A stretch of DNA of 64,000 nucleotides. Source: Schistosoma haematobium (taxonomy: Eukaryota > Platyhelminthes > Trematoda > Strigeidida > Schistosomatidae). A model generated the notes under the pieces. The model was not told the origin of the DNA. It did no database searches and saw nothing but the letters and a program-made list of their open reading frames with translations. The DNA lies in the NCBI RefSeq assembly GCF_000699445.3, contig NC_067198.1, positions 44,578,691 to 44,642,690 of the forward strand. Reading direction: 5' to 3'. Both the position numbers and the translations under genes were made by a program. Position 1 is the first letter of the stretch; each line of letters opens with the position of its first letter. Below are positions 33,356-44,210 of the stretch, in pieces.

Positions 33356-34124
33356 CCAGTGGAACTCCTCAACTTAGAGAATAACTAAAGCTCCATCAAT
33401 CTGTACACTCAAAAGGAATTTGAATAGACCGAGAAACTTTCCACTACCAAGATTAATACGGACAACCATGTCTTTACCAAATTAAAACTGAATAATATGT
33501 TTGACAAACGAGTACCTTTAGAATATCAAATGTTTACACTTAGATACAATCAAGTAACACAAATGAAATATCAATGAAACCTCTACGCATTGAATATGAT
33601 TCAAACTAAATCCAGATTTGAACTATGTCGGGGTGAAACAGAAGATATCAGTGATAGGAATCGTTAATTATTGTTTCATATCCGAAATTAACTAAGGTTC
33701 TAATAATAAACTATTGCATAACAACTTAGTGACCTGAAGGTTGAGAGATTATTACGAGCCTAATAGATCATGAGTTTAATCTCTGTAATGGTTTTTTTTT
33801 GTCTGACATTCATCAAAAAACGTGTTTAGTTAAGCATATACACATATATAAATACACAGTTATAAATGAAGAAGAAAAATGTCAATGTTAAAACTACAAT
33901 TTTGTTACCAACCAATTCTGCATGTTTTTGTAAATGATCATTTTTTGTTTTAATTTTCAAGAAAGTAAGAATATAGAATCAAAATTCAATTGTTTTATGT
34001 ATACACCTTCAAGATGGATTATGTTTAGAAGAAAGAAAAATAAAAGAGAAAAAACTCCATCTTTTAATCTTAGTAACTATGTTTTAAATATTTTCATCTC
34101 TCATGAGTATACGTAGAAAAAAGC

Positions 34125-34125
<1 letters not shown>
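33356..34125. other. Intergenic, one possible orphan exon
   Basis: 33940-34116 (+) has an acceptor-like TTTTCAAG followed by an open frame (ESKNIESKFNCFMYTPSRW, then MFRRKKNKREKTPSF) to TAG at 34114-34116. It reads like a terminal exon, but no partner exon is seen upstream. The rest holds nothing I recognise. Confidence 0.2.

Positions 34126-34163
<38 letters not shown>
34126..34163. repeat. (TA)n microsatellite
   Basis: Pure TA tract of about 36 bp. Confidence 0.9.
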
Positions 34164-34165
<2 letters not shown>

Positions 34166-34239
34166 AAATACTTCCAATCAATAATATCAGAGTCTAAATA
34201 CGTTTGTAGTTTGAAAAAGAAACACTAAATGATGGAATA

Positions 34240-34715
34240 TATCAGAAGGGGTTTTGTGGATATGATAGTGAGTTTAATACCTGAGATCATGAGGAACGAA
34301 AACCTGGAAACACTGGATGGCCGCTTCGTTCTAGTATAGGACTTCTCAGCAGTGCTCATTCACGATCCCGCTTTGCGAGAATCGAACCCAGGACCTATCA
34401 GTCTCGTGCGCGAACGCTTAACCTCTAGACTTTTGAGTTTACCGGCATTCAATGGTGTTAATGTCTAACTTCAACTAATCCACCAAATTGAGTGACACAT
34501 CCACCAATGTCATCAGTGAGTTACTATCTGACAACAGACCCGGTTGAACTCCACTGGTCACTACTTCTCACTAGAAATCCAAAAAATCCCTCTTGAAGCC
34601 AGTCACTAGTGAGCATATGTTGATTAGTATCAGAAGGGGTTTTGTGGAGATCATGAGTCAATTGAAGCTCAACTGTTTAAATGACTACAATCTCCACAAA
34701 ACCCCATCTGATATT
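34240..34715 (-). mobile_element. Hammerhead SINE, full-length - copy plus second tail pair
   Basis: 34240-34632 runs from tail (CAGAAGGGGTTTTGTGGATA) through ribozyme (34311-34356, core CUGAGAA) and B box (complement of GGGTTCGATTCTCG) to tRNA-like start and the 5' segment ending TCACTAGTGAGCATATG. 34633-34715 is a short palindromic pair of SINE tails (GGGGTTTTGTGGAGATCATG and CAATCTCCACAAAACCCC). Confidence 0.65.
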
Positions 34716-34943
34716 TTCTAATCATCAAATAGTCGGTAAACATACTACCAAAAAGAAAAAAAAACAAGGAAAAATCAAATGATCTCAACGCATGATATAA
34801 CATCATTTATCTATCTCTTTTTTATGTTCTATTTCCTGTCTATGTTCTTTTGTTTAGTTATTTGATATTATGAAACTTTCCATAGATCATAGTTTTCTAC
34901 TCAATTGACTTTTATTTTCTTATTAGACTTAAATCATTCTAAT

Positions 34944-34948
34944 CTATA

Positions 34949-35022
<74 letters not shown>
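34944..35022. repeat. Long (TA)n microsatellite
   Basis: About 78 bp of TA with one TTA interruption. The 79-codon frame across it (YIYIYI) is an artefact. Confidence 0.9.
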
Positions 35023-35024
<2 letters not shown>

Positions 35025-35179
35025 TTGGTATATTTAACCAATCACTTTGCAGTCATTCATCATCAAATGTATCGGTGTGTATGTGTGTGTGTGTGTACAT
35101 ACATATTTGTTAATATGATTCTTTTTTTCTCAAAGAGTATATAAAATTAGATTGTGATCACTATATACATATATATGTA

Positions 35180-35275
35180 CTGGTTAGCGGTCTATGCTCC
35201 TCCATGAAGGGTAACAGCCGTAAGTAACTAAGTTAGTAACTAGGTCTATATATAGTTACTTACTTACGCCTGTAT
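35180..35275. mobile_element. RTE-A 3' ends, two tiny convergent fragments
   Basis: 35180-35235 (+) GCGGTCTATGCTCCTCCATG to CAGCCGTAAGTAACTAAGT. 35257-35275 (-) ACTTACTTACGCCTGT. Only the last 20-55 bp of element A remain. Confidence 0.6.
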
Positions 35276-35373
35276 ATATACGAAGACATATTCATTGATA
35301 TTCATATACACAAACAAATGGTATTCATTTTACAAATGTCACCAATGTCATAGAAGGTATACATTTGACTATT

Positions 35374-35374
<1 letters not shown>

Positions 35375-35417
<43 letters not shown>
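35375..35417. repeat. (TA)n microsatellite
   Basis: Pure TA tract of about 42 bp. Confidence 0.9.
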
Positions 35418-35419
<2 letters not shown>

Positions 35420-35699
35420 ATACCCACTTACCTATCTGCACACACAAAAATAAATATTCCCCTCCTACCATCATAAAATGGGTTAAAATGATAACACTGT
35501 TCTGTTACTATTATTATTATTATCTCTATCAGTAATTATATATATTTTATATTTAGACTATGGCAACAACAACAAAAAAAAACTAAATAAATAATCCAGT
35601 TATTATTCTTTTGTATTTTTGTCTCAGTTAATGATAGACGTCTTATTATTTTAAAAAGAAAAATCAAAATAGACAAATAAAAGAAATGATTGTACATAT

Positions 35700-35975
35700 T
35701 AAGCAAAGATAGATTTGGTAGCTAGTAGTGAAATCCAGTTTGACGCGTGTTTCGTCTTATTTCCGACTTTTCAGCTGGATGTACTTGGTGTTCACTCTGA
35801 GAGATCCAACTGATAAGTTCTAAATAGGATGAAATGTGCGTCTTGGATTCTAGTACCAACCACCAAATCATCTTTGTTTAGAATAATTGTGGATTAAAGC
35901 AATGTCGAGGCAATCCATATAGGATGCACAGATATCAATAAGAGACTGATAAATTGCTGTCCTAAACATCAATGG
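35700..35975. mobile_element. Sm-alpha-like element, two convergent hammerhead domains
   Basis: A - strand domain at 35732-35782 and a + strand domain at 35804-35855 face each other, followed by GATTAAAGCAATGTCGAGGC and AAGAGACTGATAAATTGCTG (the promoter-side end, here inverted relative to 24640). Cores are CUGAAAA and CUGAUAA: G8 is A in both. Stem I of the + domain (AUCCAA/UUGGAU) is intact. Confidence 0.6.
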
Positions 35976-36174
35976 AAAGATTTAAACAAACAATATTAAT
36001 TGAATTTGTTATGCATATTTATTTAAAAATTAAGTAAGATTTTAAATAGGATGGATGCAAAATAAACAAACATTCTGAAAAGAATGTTGATAAATCAGTT
36101 GAATATTGAATACACGGAATCAAATGAGCAGGTGGAATTATAATTATAATCATTACACTAGAATGAATCAGCCT

Positions 36175-36625
36175 GAATTCAAGTTGCCCCCACCGACAAG
36201 CATACTCCAAACCACACTCTTCTGGGCCTTTCTTTCCAGTTCTATCCAATTCTTGTTCATTTGTCTCATGTCTGTCTCCATTTCTCAACGTAATGTGTTC
36301 ATTGGTCTTCCACTTCTCCTCACGCCTTGAGGATTCCATGTAAGGGCTTGTCTTGTGACACAGTTGAGTGCTTTCCTCAATGTGTGTACTATCCACTTCC
36401 AGTGCTTCTTCCTGATTTCTTCCTCCACTGGAATCTGGTTTGTTCTCTCCCACAGTAGGTTGTTGTTAATAATGTCTGGCCAACGGATTCGAAGTATTTT
36501 GTGTAGACAACTGTTAATAAATACTTGCATCTTCTGGATGATGACTTTCATAGTTGTCCAAGTTTCCACCCCATACAGTAGAACTGTGTTGACATTTGTA
36601 TTGAAAATTTTTATCCACTGCTACT
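36175..36625 (-). mobile_element. RTE-like element A (- copy, 3' tail missing)
   Basis: On the - strand [40 protein letters not shown] and [14 protein letters not shown] in frame. Close to the 62.7 kb copy. Ends at the NWKELE-like segment without the (AAGT)n tail. Confidence 0.75.
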
Positions 36626-36712
36626 GAGTCTACTGTTACACTAGTCACTTACCAATCAGTAATCAGCGTACATGAACTAAAAATTGGTTTGAAACTATTT
36701 TAAATAACAATA

Positions 36713-36858
36713 ACTTACTTACTTACTTACGCCTGTTACTTCCGATGGAGCATAAGTCGCTGACCAGCATTCTCCAACCCACTCTATCCTGGGCCTTTCT
36801 TTCTAGTTCTATCCAATTTTAGTTTATTCTTTTCATATCTGCCTCCATTTCTCAGATT
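36713..36858 (-). mobile_element. RTE-like element A, 3' end fragment
   Basis: (ACTT)n, ACGCCTGTTACTTCCGATGG and GACCAGCATTCTCCAACCC. Only the last 140 bp of the element. Confidence 0.7.
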
Positions 36859-37118
36859 TAAAATATACTAAATATCTATTTTATTCCAGTTTTCTTTTCA
36901 AAACTTGATAGTTACCATCCAAACTGAACATGGTCATACGACTTTAAAGGGTTACATTAGATTGAATTCGAATGTATTACATTCCTAAATTTGTTATTCA
37001 GTTCAATCTTCAACATAATCACTCATCATTTATTTTTCAAATCACTTAAAAATTTAGGTCATAGCATGTCACCAAGACTTTTGAGAATTTGTTTTAAAGC
37101 TATTCTCTTGTATCTTTC

Positions 37119-37632
37119 TCCTGGTGGTCGACTGGATTATGAAGACGTCAACATCTGGTGCAAAGCTTGGGATACAATGGACAGCTTAGATGCAGCTGGA
37201 CGATCTAGACTTCGCAAATAATCTGGCCTGTCTATTGCACACGCAGCAGCAAATGTGAGAGAAGAAGACCAGTGTAGCAGCAATCCCAGCAGCAGTAGGT
37301 CTCAGCATACACAAATAGAAAAGCAAGATTCTCCGACACAACACACCATGCACCAATCCAGTCACACTTGACGGAGAAGATTTGGAAGATGTATAAACCT
37401 CGACATATCTGGGCAGCATCAGTGATCAACACGGTGGATCTGATGCAGATATGAAGGCGCGGATCGGAAAAGCAAGAGCAGTATATTTACAACTGAAGAA
37501 AACCTGGAACTCAAAACAACTGTTAACCAGCACCAAGGTCAGAATTTTCAATACAAATGTCAACACAGTTCTACTGTATGGGGTGGAAACTTGGATAACT
37601 ATGAAAGCCATCATTCAGAAGATACAAAAATG
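37119..37632 (+). mobile_element. RTE-like element A, RT fragment (catalytic motif lost)
   Basis: VVDWIMKTSTSGAKLGIQW-like start, then LDDLDFANNLACLLHTQQQ: the catalytic FADD is FANN. Continues through GGSDADMKARIGKARAVYLQ and [19 protein letters not shown], where it stops. 3'-truncated, no tail. Confidence 0.75.
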
Positions 37633-38324
37633 AACACCTAACAAATGTACTTAACAAAATTATCTAAAAAATGTTCCGTTCAGCATAATGAGGAAGCACT
37701 GATTAGTTGATACAATGCTTTTCTTGTTTCTAATGGTATATACTTTCGAATAACTTTAAAAATGTTCATATCTAGGCACAGAAACAACCACTGGATATGT
37801 ATTCATTCATCTGGATTACATATCAGTGAAAATACACATACGTATATTTACATACAATATAAACATATGATTGTTTCAATCTATGTATTGTAAGCCTGTG
37901 TTTCACATTCTCTCCTATTTCGTACTGATCTCACTTGTTTAATAAAATCAACAACAACAAAAAAGAGAAGAAAAGAAAAGAAAGAAACGAGGATAAATGT
38001 ATCACAAGGTCATTGCGCTAGTGACTTTTCAATTTTAACCGTTATCCTTTTCTACTGATGCATTAGAATTTCGTTTGGATAGACCAAGTGATTGAGTGAT
38101 TGAGTGCCTGTGTGTATGTGTGTGTATGTGTTCCTGTATCAAAAAGCTCTTAACAGTTAAAATAAACAAAAGAGTAAAAGATTTTGAAGTTATAATTTTG
38201 ATTGAAAATAATTATTCACATGTTAGAATAATCAATATAAGGCAGTAGATTAAATGGAAATAGAATAGGATATAAAGATTAAAACGAATTGTTGTATTTC
38301 CTGTTAAAATATGAGTTACAATAG

Positions 38325-38612
38325 GGTTGTGGAGATTATTAAGTTTCTGATTGAGATCGTGAACCAATTGATGTTAGACTACCATTGAAAACCTGAAAGA
38401 ACTGGATGACCGTTTCGTCTTGTTTTGTGACTCCTCAGTGGTGCGCATCCATGATCTCACGTGTGAGATTGAAGGCCCTGGGTTCGAGTCTCGAGATTAG
38501 GATCGTGAATGTGTACTGTTGAGGAGTTCCACAACAGGACGAAACGGTGGTCCAGTGCTTTCAGATTTTCAATGATGGTCTAACATCAGTCGGTTCATGA
38601 TCTTAATCAAAA
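38325..38612. mobile_element. Hammerhead SINE, inverted pair
   Basis: 38325-38465 is a - strand tail plus ribozyme. 38466-38612 is a + strand piece from B box (CCTGGGTTCGAGTCTCG) through ribozyme (38518-38563, GUUGAGGA so C3 to U, otherwise near intact) to tail. The hinge is within the tRNA-like part. Confidence 0.6.
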
Positions 38613-39310
38613 AATTTATTCCATAGAATACCGATTTGACATGATATTTTTGACTATTTTCACTGAATAAGTGAACACACATGATGTAGATCCTTGTTGA
38701 AGTCCATAAATATAAATGAGTAACTTTGCTTTGTACTCTGTGTATATCAGATAAGACTATGTTGAACTTTCAAATACTTCAATTTTTCATCTACCGAATC
38801 TTATAAAAGATAGTTCTCAAGGAAGAGATAGTAGACTGGTATCGTTCAGAATATTGACTGATTTTAGTTAGATGAGCATTAAAAGCTGAAAATCATCAGA
38901 TAACTGTCTCTTTTACAGAAGATTAAAGACTCAAGGGAAAGGCCCAACCTAGGAGCTTCAGATTTCATAAATGATGCTTAATCTTTAATACTAATTAGCA
39001 TTAGTTAATCACGTTAATCACTTCATACAATCAGAGTACGATTCAATCCATATTGGTATAATAATGTAAAGGATTTCTTATACTCAACCTAATAACCTTT
39101 TGCAGCGAGCTATTTTAGTAAAAGTCCTTTTATATAGTTCTCTTGCTCAATCTTCAATCCAATAATCTTTAGGGAAATTGTTAGCTTGGAAATCACAGAA
39201 TATAAATATAATATTCATCATTATTAATCCATACTTTCAAAGAAAACTGCATATTTTTAGTATTTTATTATTAGAACAATTGTGTACATATTTGAAAGAT
39301 TTCAATTGAA
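38613..39310. other. No recognised feature
   Basis: A+T-rich intergenic sequence without repeats that I can match. Confidence 0.45.
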
Positions 39311-39540
39311 ATGATGAAGAAGATTTGTAGCTCAGATGGATGATTAAGATAGAGTTTTGTTCTATGATATGAATGGTTTAGTGGTGAAGCTTTCATTATT
39401 CTTCTGAACGATATCATCAGCATAAACTTCAGGTAGAAATTCGAACAATTCTTTTCTACCCTAAAGTTTACGTTAATGATGTCGTTTAGAAAGTTCTACG
39501 ACTAAACCATCTGGCTTAGAGAACAAAAATGTCAAAACTC
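39310..39540. repeat. Fold-back element, copy 3
   Basis: Flank GATTTGTAGCTCAGATGGAT, left arm with GTTTTGTTCTATGATATGAA...GAACGATATCATCAGCATAA, centre AGAAATTCGAAC, right arm with GATGTCGTTTAGAAAGTTCT...TTAGAGAACAAAA. The right arm has a 13-bp deletion. Confidence 0.65.
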
Positions 39541-39715
39541 TTATACTTTAAATTAAAAAAGTCTATGAGCTACACAAAAAAAATTATACTTTGTAAATAT
39601 TTAGTAAAATGTAGGAAAAAGTCACAGGCTGGATTCAACATTGTGGTATTTTATACATTAAAAGATTATCATAATTATCATAATTAATGAACCCAATTTA
39701 GAAATAATATGTACA

Positions 39716-40312
39716 GATCATCGATGAACAAGGAGGTTCAGATGCAGACGTAAAGGCGAGGATTGGCAAAGCAAGGACCGCATTCCTACAATTGAAGAAC
39801 ATATGGAACTCAAAACAACTTCCAACCAATAACAAAGTCAGAATCTTCAATACCAACGTCAAGACAGTCAGTTCTACTGTACTGGGCTGAAATTTGGGGA
39901 ACTACGACAACCACCATCAAGAAGGTACAAGTATTTGTAAATGACTGTCTACGCAAGATACTCAACATCCATTGGTCTGATACCATCACCAACAGCCTTC
40001 TGTGGGAGAGGACAAACCAACTTTCAGCTGAAGAGGAAATTAGGAAAAGACGATGTAAATGGATAGGACATGCATTACGCAAATCGTCAAACTGCATCAC
40101 GAGGCAAGCCCTGACTTGGAATCCTGAAGGGAAGCGGAGAAGATGAATGTCAAAGAACACATTACATCGGGAAATAGAAGCAGATATGGAAAGGATGAAT
40201 AACAACTGGAAGGAGCTAGAAAGAATTGCCAATGACAGGGTTGGATGGAGAATGCTGGTAAGCGGCCTATTCTCCTTGACGTAGAGTAACGAGCGTAAGT
40301 AAAGTAAGTAAA
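39716..40312 (+). mobile_element. RTE-like element A, 3' end (+ copy)
   Basis: [34 protein letters not shown] (then a frameshift), [20 protein letters not shown] and the tail GTAACGAGCGTAAGTAAAGTAAGTAA in two blocks. 5'-truncated. Confidence 0.75.
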
Positions 40313-40784
40313 TATACAGATCAAATTGAAGAGTACAATTTCGATCATGAACAAAACCCAAGTATTTAGTTCATTCTCTAGTTAAGGAGAAAAGGTTTTC
40401 TTATAATATTGAATTGAATAAGTAAGTTTAATTTCAATGTATATTCAAAGTTTCTTTAAGTCTTGTATATTTAGCTTAACTTTATATATTAAGATGTTTA
40501 TTATTGTTAATCTGTTTAAAAGTAGAATAGTTTTAATAATTTAGTAAATAGTAACTATCTAATTTGGAGAATAATCATATGACATAATCTTAACCTGTAA
40601 ATTAAATTGTCTCAGAAGAAAGTTCGTGAACCAGTGATAAAATCAAGTGAAAGTAGAATTTTATCACAGATTAAATAAACTTGATGACTATGTAGTTCTA
40701 ACTAAGTAGTTGCCAGTTGTGATATTATCCAAGAAACCGAAAGTATGTACTTGCATACTCCATATATATATACAGAGAGGGAGA

Positions 40785-40806
40785 GAGGTGGATAGATAGA
40801 TAGATA
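40785..40806. repeat. (GATA)n microsatellite
   Basis: Short GATA run after a GAGAGGGAGAGAGG stretch. Confidence 0.7.
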
Positions 40807-41108
40807 TGCCAATGGGTGAAGATTGATAGTCAGCTTTGGTAAATATTTGAAATATAATTAAATAGTCTGGTTCATAATTGTTTCTCCCTCTTCTACTCCT
40901 ATTTTCACTGTATAAACTACTTGAAATTGTGTCAATGATATTACATTGTGCTCAATGTTCTCTTTTTTTAACTGTTGACAAGGGATTAATTAACTGTGGT
41001 GTCGTGATTTAGTTTGCTCAGTCTGTTACCGAGTCTAATGTTTGGTGCAATATCGTCTTATCAATTATTTCGTACGAGATATCAAATTCCTTATTTATCT
41101 CACACCAC

Positions 41109-41109
41109 G

Positions 41110-41138
<29 letters not shown>
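41109..41138. repeat. (TA)n microsatellite
   Basis: Pure TA tract of about 28 bp next to a degenerate SINE. Confidence 0.85.
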
Positions 41139-41140
<2 letters not shown>

Positions 41141-41149
41141 CAGTTTAAA

Positions 41150-41310
41150 TCACGACCTGAACTTAGATAGACACTAACACCGTCCACTCTCAAAACTAGT
41201 GGTCCTGAGTTTGATTCTAGTACGTTGGGTCTTGGAAGCATATCACTGAAGAGCCTAGTACTAGAACGAAATAATCACTTAGTGCTGGTAGGTTTCAACT
41301 GATCTATATT
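41150..41310 (+). mobile_element. Hammerhead SINE, degenerate + copy
   Basis: GTGGTCCTGAGTTTGATTCT (B box), CACTGAAGAGCCTAGTACTA and GAACGAAATAATCACTTAGT show an old copy. The core is CUGAAGA-like, with most stems lost. Confidence 0.45.
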
Positions 41311-41674
41311 ATTTGATTAGAAATATATTCTAAATGGAAAAATGAGAAAATGTATTTCTTCACTTTTAATTATATATTTATGCATATTTATTTATACATA
41401 GATTATTTTCATAAGAAATTAAATAAACTTAAATTTCATGAATGGATGCGGCTGTCATCCTCCTCTTGCTCCTCCTCCTCCTTGTCCTCATCCTCATCGT
41501 CGTCATCATCATCACCAACAACACTATCTTAATAATGAAGCCTATGGTTTAAAAAAAAAATTGGGAAAAATAAATGCAAAACCAAAGCGATAATAATAAT
41601 AACTGTTGTAACAATAACAATAAAATAAACATGAACCCATACTTACACAAAGTATAATAATCCAATCTATGTAT

Positions 41675-41707
<33 letters not shown>

Positions 41708-43923
41708 ATTATCCAAGAAGCCAAATAAATTTATAGAAATAAAACACAGAAATAAATAGAAAGAGAAATAGAAAGAGAGAGAGAGTGAGATAGGCAAAAA
41801 TCTTTTCACCTATTTTTCATTGTATTACGTCATAAATGATGAAAAGAGCATGTGTATGCAATAGAATAATCACTAAGATAAATAAATAAATAAATAAACA
41901 AGAAATCTGTATACAAGATGTAAAGACATAGACTGTGTGTGTGTGTATGTGTATGTGTGCTTTTGTTCAATGTCAATTCATTGATTTCAGTAAAAGATCA
42001 TAATCATTTGGTATCCGGAAAAGAAAAAAAAATATATGATCATACCCAATCCAATGATTATATAATAGAGAAGAATAAGAATTAGGATGGCTATTCATAG
42101 CCTAAATAGATAAATAAATAAATAAACATAAAGATATATGTATCTATCTGTATAGAATGGATAAGTTTTGTTGGAGGGGGGTTTTCTTCTTTTGTAATCA
42201 CAACCAAAATATTGTTTATCTGTTTGTTTGTTTATTTGTTTGTCTGTTTTTTTTGTTTTGTAAAATTCTTCTTTTGATTTTTCCACAAATTATTTGTCAA
42301 TTTATAGTAAAAATTTTTTTAAAAAATGATTAAAATAAAACATTTTGAACATTTATTTTAAAAGTAATATCATCTACTTATATGATTTGAAATCAGTAGT
42401 ATGAAGATGAAATATTTAAAAATAAACATATTCCTCCACCCTTAATAAATTAGTATCTAAGCCAATAGAAAACAACAACAACAACAAAAACAAAAAAAGA
42501 AGAAGAAAATGCATTAATTCTGATGACAGGAACTACTATTTTTGTGTTGTTCGTTTGTTTTTGCCTTTTTTTTCACTGTTTAACACCATGTCATCAATTT
42601 ATCACTTTATGATTACGAACACACATTAGAATTAGATTACATAATAATAGATGATATTAGATTATAAAATAAAAGGATAAATAAGCTAAGATGTTGAAAT
42701 AACAAGAAGTAGAAGACGACGACAAAGAAGAAGAAGAAGAAGAGAACAGAGGAGGAATAAAAAGGAACACAAATAAAAAAATAGAAAAAGCATTTTCCAA
42801 TTAACAACATGTAACAAATAAAAAAGAAAGATTTAATCAAGGCGCTCAATAATCATTCATATTACAGTCATGTATAAAAAGAAAAGAAAACCTATTCGAT
42901 TAAAACAATGTGTTCCTTTGAAAGATGAAGATTATTATTGTTATTATTGTCTTACTTATTACACTATTGAAATAAAATTTAACTAAGTTTAAAGGCATCA
43001 TGTTTATGAAAGTGCAAAACTCCGCCTCACACCCACACATCCCAACAGACACAGACAAAAACAAACAAACAAACACATCAAATATCATTTCTTATCTCAT
43101 TATATCTATTCAATATTAAATATTATTATAAATATAAAACTCTATGTAATCCCTATGACAATGTAGAAGATAGAAATGTATATATTTTATCAATCATCAA
43201 ATATGAGTAGTAGAGTATATAGTTCATTTCAATAGTTCAATGATGTAATAATAATGATAATAATAATAATCATATCAATAATAAGAATTACGTAATAGGA
43301 TTACATGTTTTAAATGGGTTCTCTTCTATTTTCTCTAAGCAAAAAATAAAATAAAATCAATTAAATATTTAATTTTCAATATACATATTTTCTTCTTTTT
43401 TTGTTTTTCTCATTGTTGTTCTTATTGTTGCTAAGTGAATATCGATTTGTTTTATTCAATTCTATTTATCTATTTTTTTTCTTTCAGATATTTAATCATA
43501 ATTAAATTACATGAAATAAATAGAGAAAAAATAAGAAGAAAGAAGTTTTTTGAAGAGAAAAAGAAAAAGAAGAAAAGGAGAAAAAGAAGAAGAACAATGA
43601 AAACTTGTGATTGATATAATTGTAATGAATCCATAGTAATAAATTAATGTATATGTATATAGATATATTTCAATGTATTTACAAATGGTTAATGATTGTA
43701 ATGAAATACTATGGTTACATATTACATAATGACATTGATTCATTATTGATAACCTATCATGAATTGAATAAATATAATGGAAATAAAAGTGATATCTAAT
43801 ATAGTCATGATCTAAACATAATATACTTTAAATAGATTGAAATCATAATGAATATCATTGAATTATTACAGGTCACTATGCTTTTTTCTTGTTGTTGATA
43901 AAACGATAGAAGAATTGTAAGCA
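41311..43923 (-). other. Transposon-free, low-complexity block; candidate long 3' UTR
   Basis: Directly downstream (- strand) of the TMEM132-like stop codon. In 2.6 kb I find no SINE, RTE, CR1 or LTR piece, whereas the rest of the window carries one every 0.5-1 kb. It is rich in simple tracts: (TCC/TCA)n at 41455-41520, (GATA)n at 41676-41706, (AAAT)n at 41880-41900 and 42110-42124, (GAA)n at 42722-42745, and AGAA-rich 43510-43600. On the - strand several AATAAA-type signals are possible, so the polyadenylation site cannot be chosen. The small frames here are low-complexity artefacts. Confidence 0.45.
41676..41706. repeat. (GATA)n microsatellite
   Basis: Seven GATA-type units in a row, followed by a GAGA-rich stretch at 41757-41790. 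Confidence 0.9.
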
Positions 43924-44210
43924 TTAAGCATTAGATTCTTTCATTTCAGCAAAATAAGCAACTAAACGATCATGAGATAAACATAATAATTCTTGTTCCC
44001 AACTTAAATCTGATTGTGAATTCATGAATGGATATTTATTCATATTTTTATGATGAGATTTTATGGAATGATATTGTTGTTGTTGTTGTAATGGTATTAT
44101 TGCTGTTGATGATGTTGAAGAAGATGCCGAAGATGATGACGACGATAGTTTTTCATGATCATTTATTACAACGGTATTTGGTTTTAAATCATTATGCTCT
44201 ATAGATTCAC
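43924..44210 (-). CDS. TMEM132: TMEM132-like last exon and stop
   Basis: 287 nt, acceptor TTTATTTAG at 44211-44212. The two first bases finish a Cys codon begun in the previous exon. Encodes [19 protein letters not shown], a Ser run, Gln x5, then [20 protein letters not shown] and AEMKESNA before TAA (43926-43924). The ordered C-terminal 27 residues contrast with the disordered tail and resemble the conserved TMEM132 end, which supports this distant exon (9.06 kb intron) as part of the gene. Confidence 0.85.

Noticed and set aside
34905..35144. 79-codon frame of alternating Tyr-Ile
   Set aside because: Translation of a (TA)n microsatellite, with no coding evidence.
41350..41532. 60-codon Ser-rich + frame
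   Set aside because: Comes from a (TCC/TCA)n simple tract with no exon signals, on the strand opposite the likely 3' UTR.
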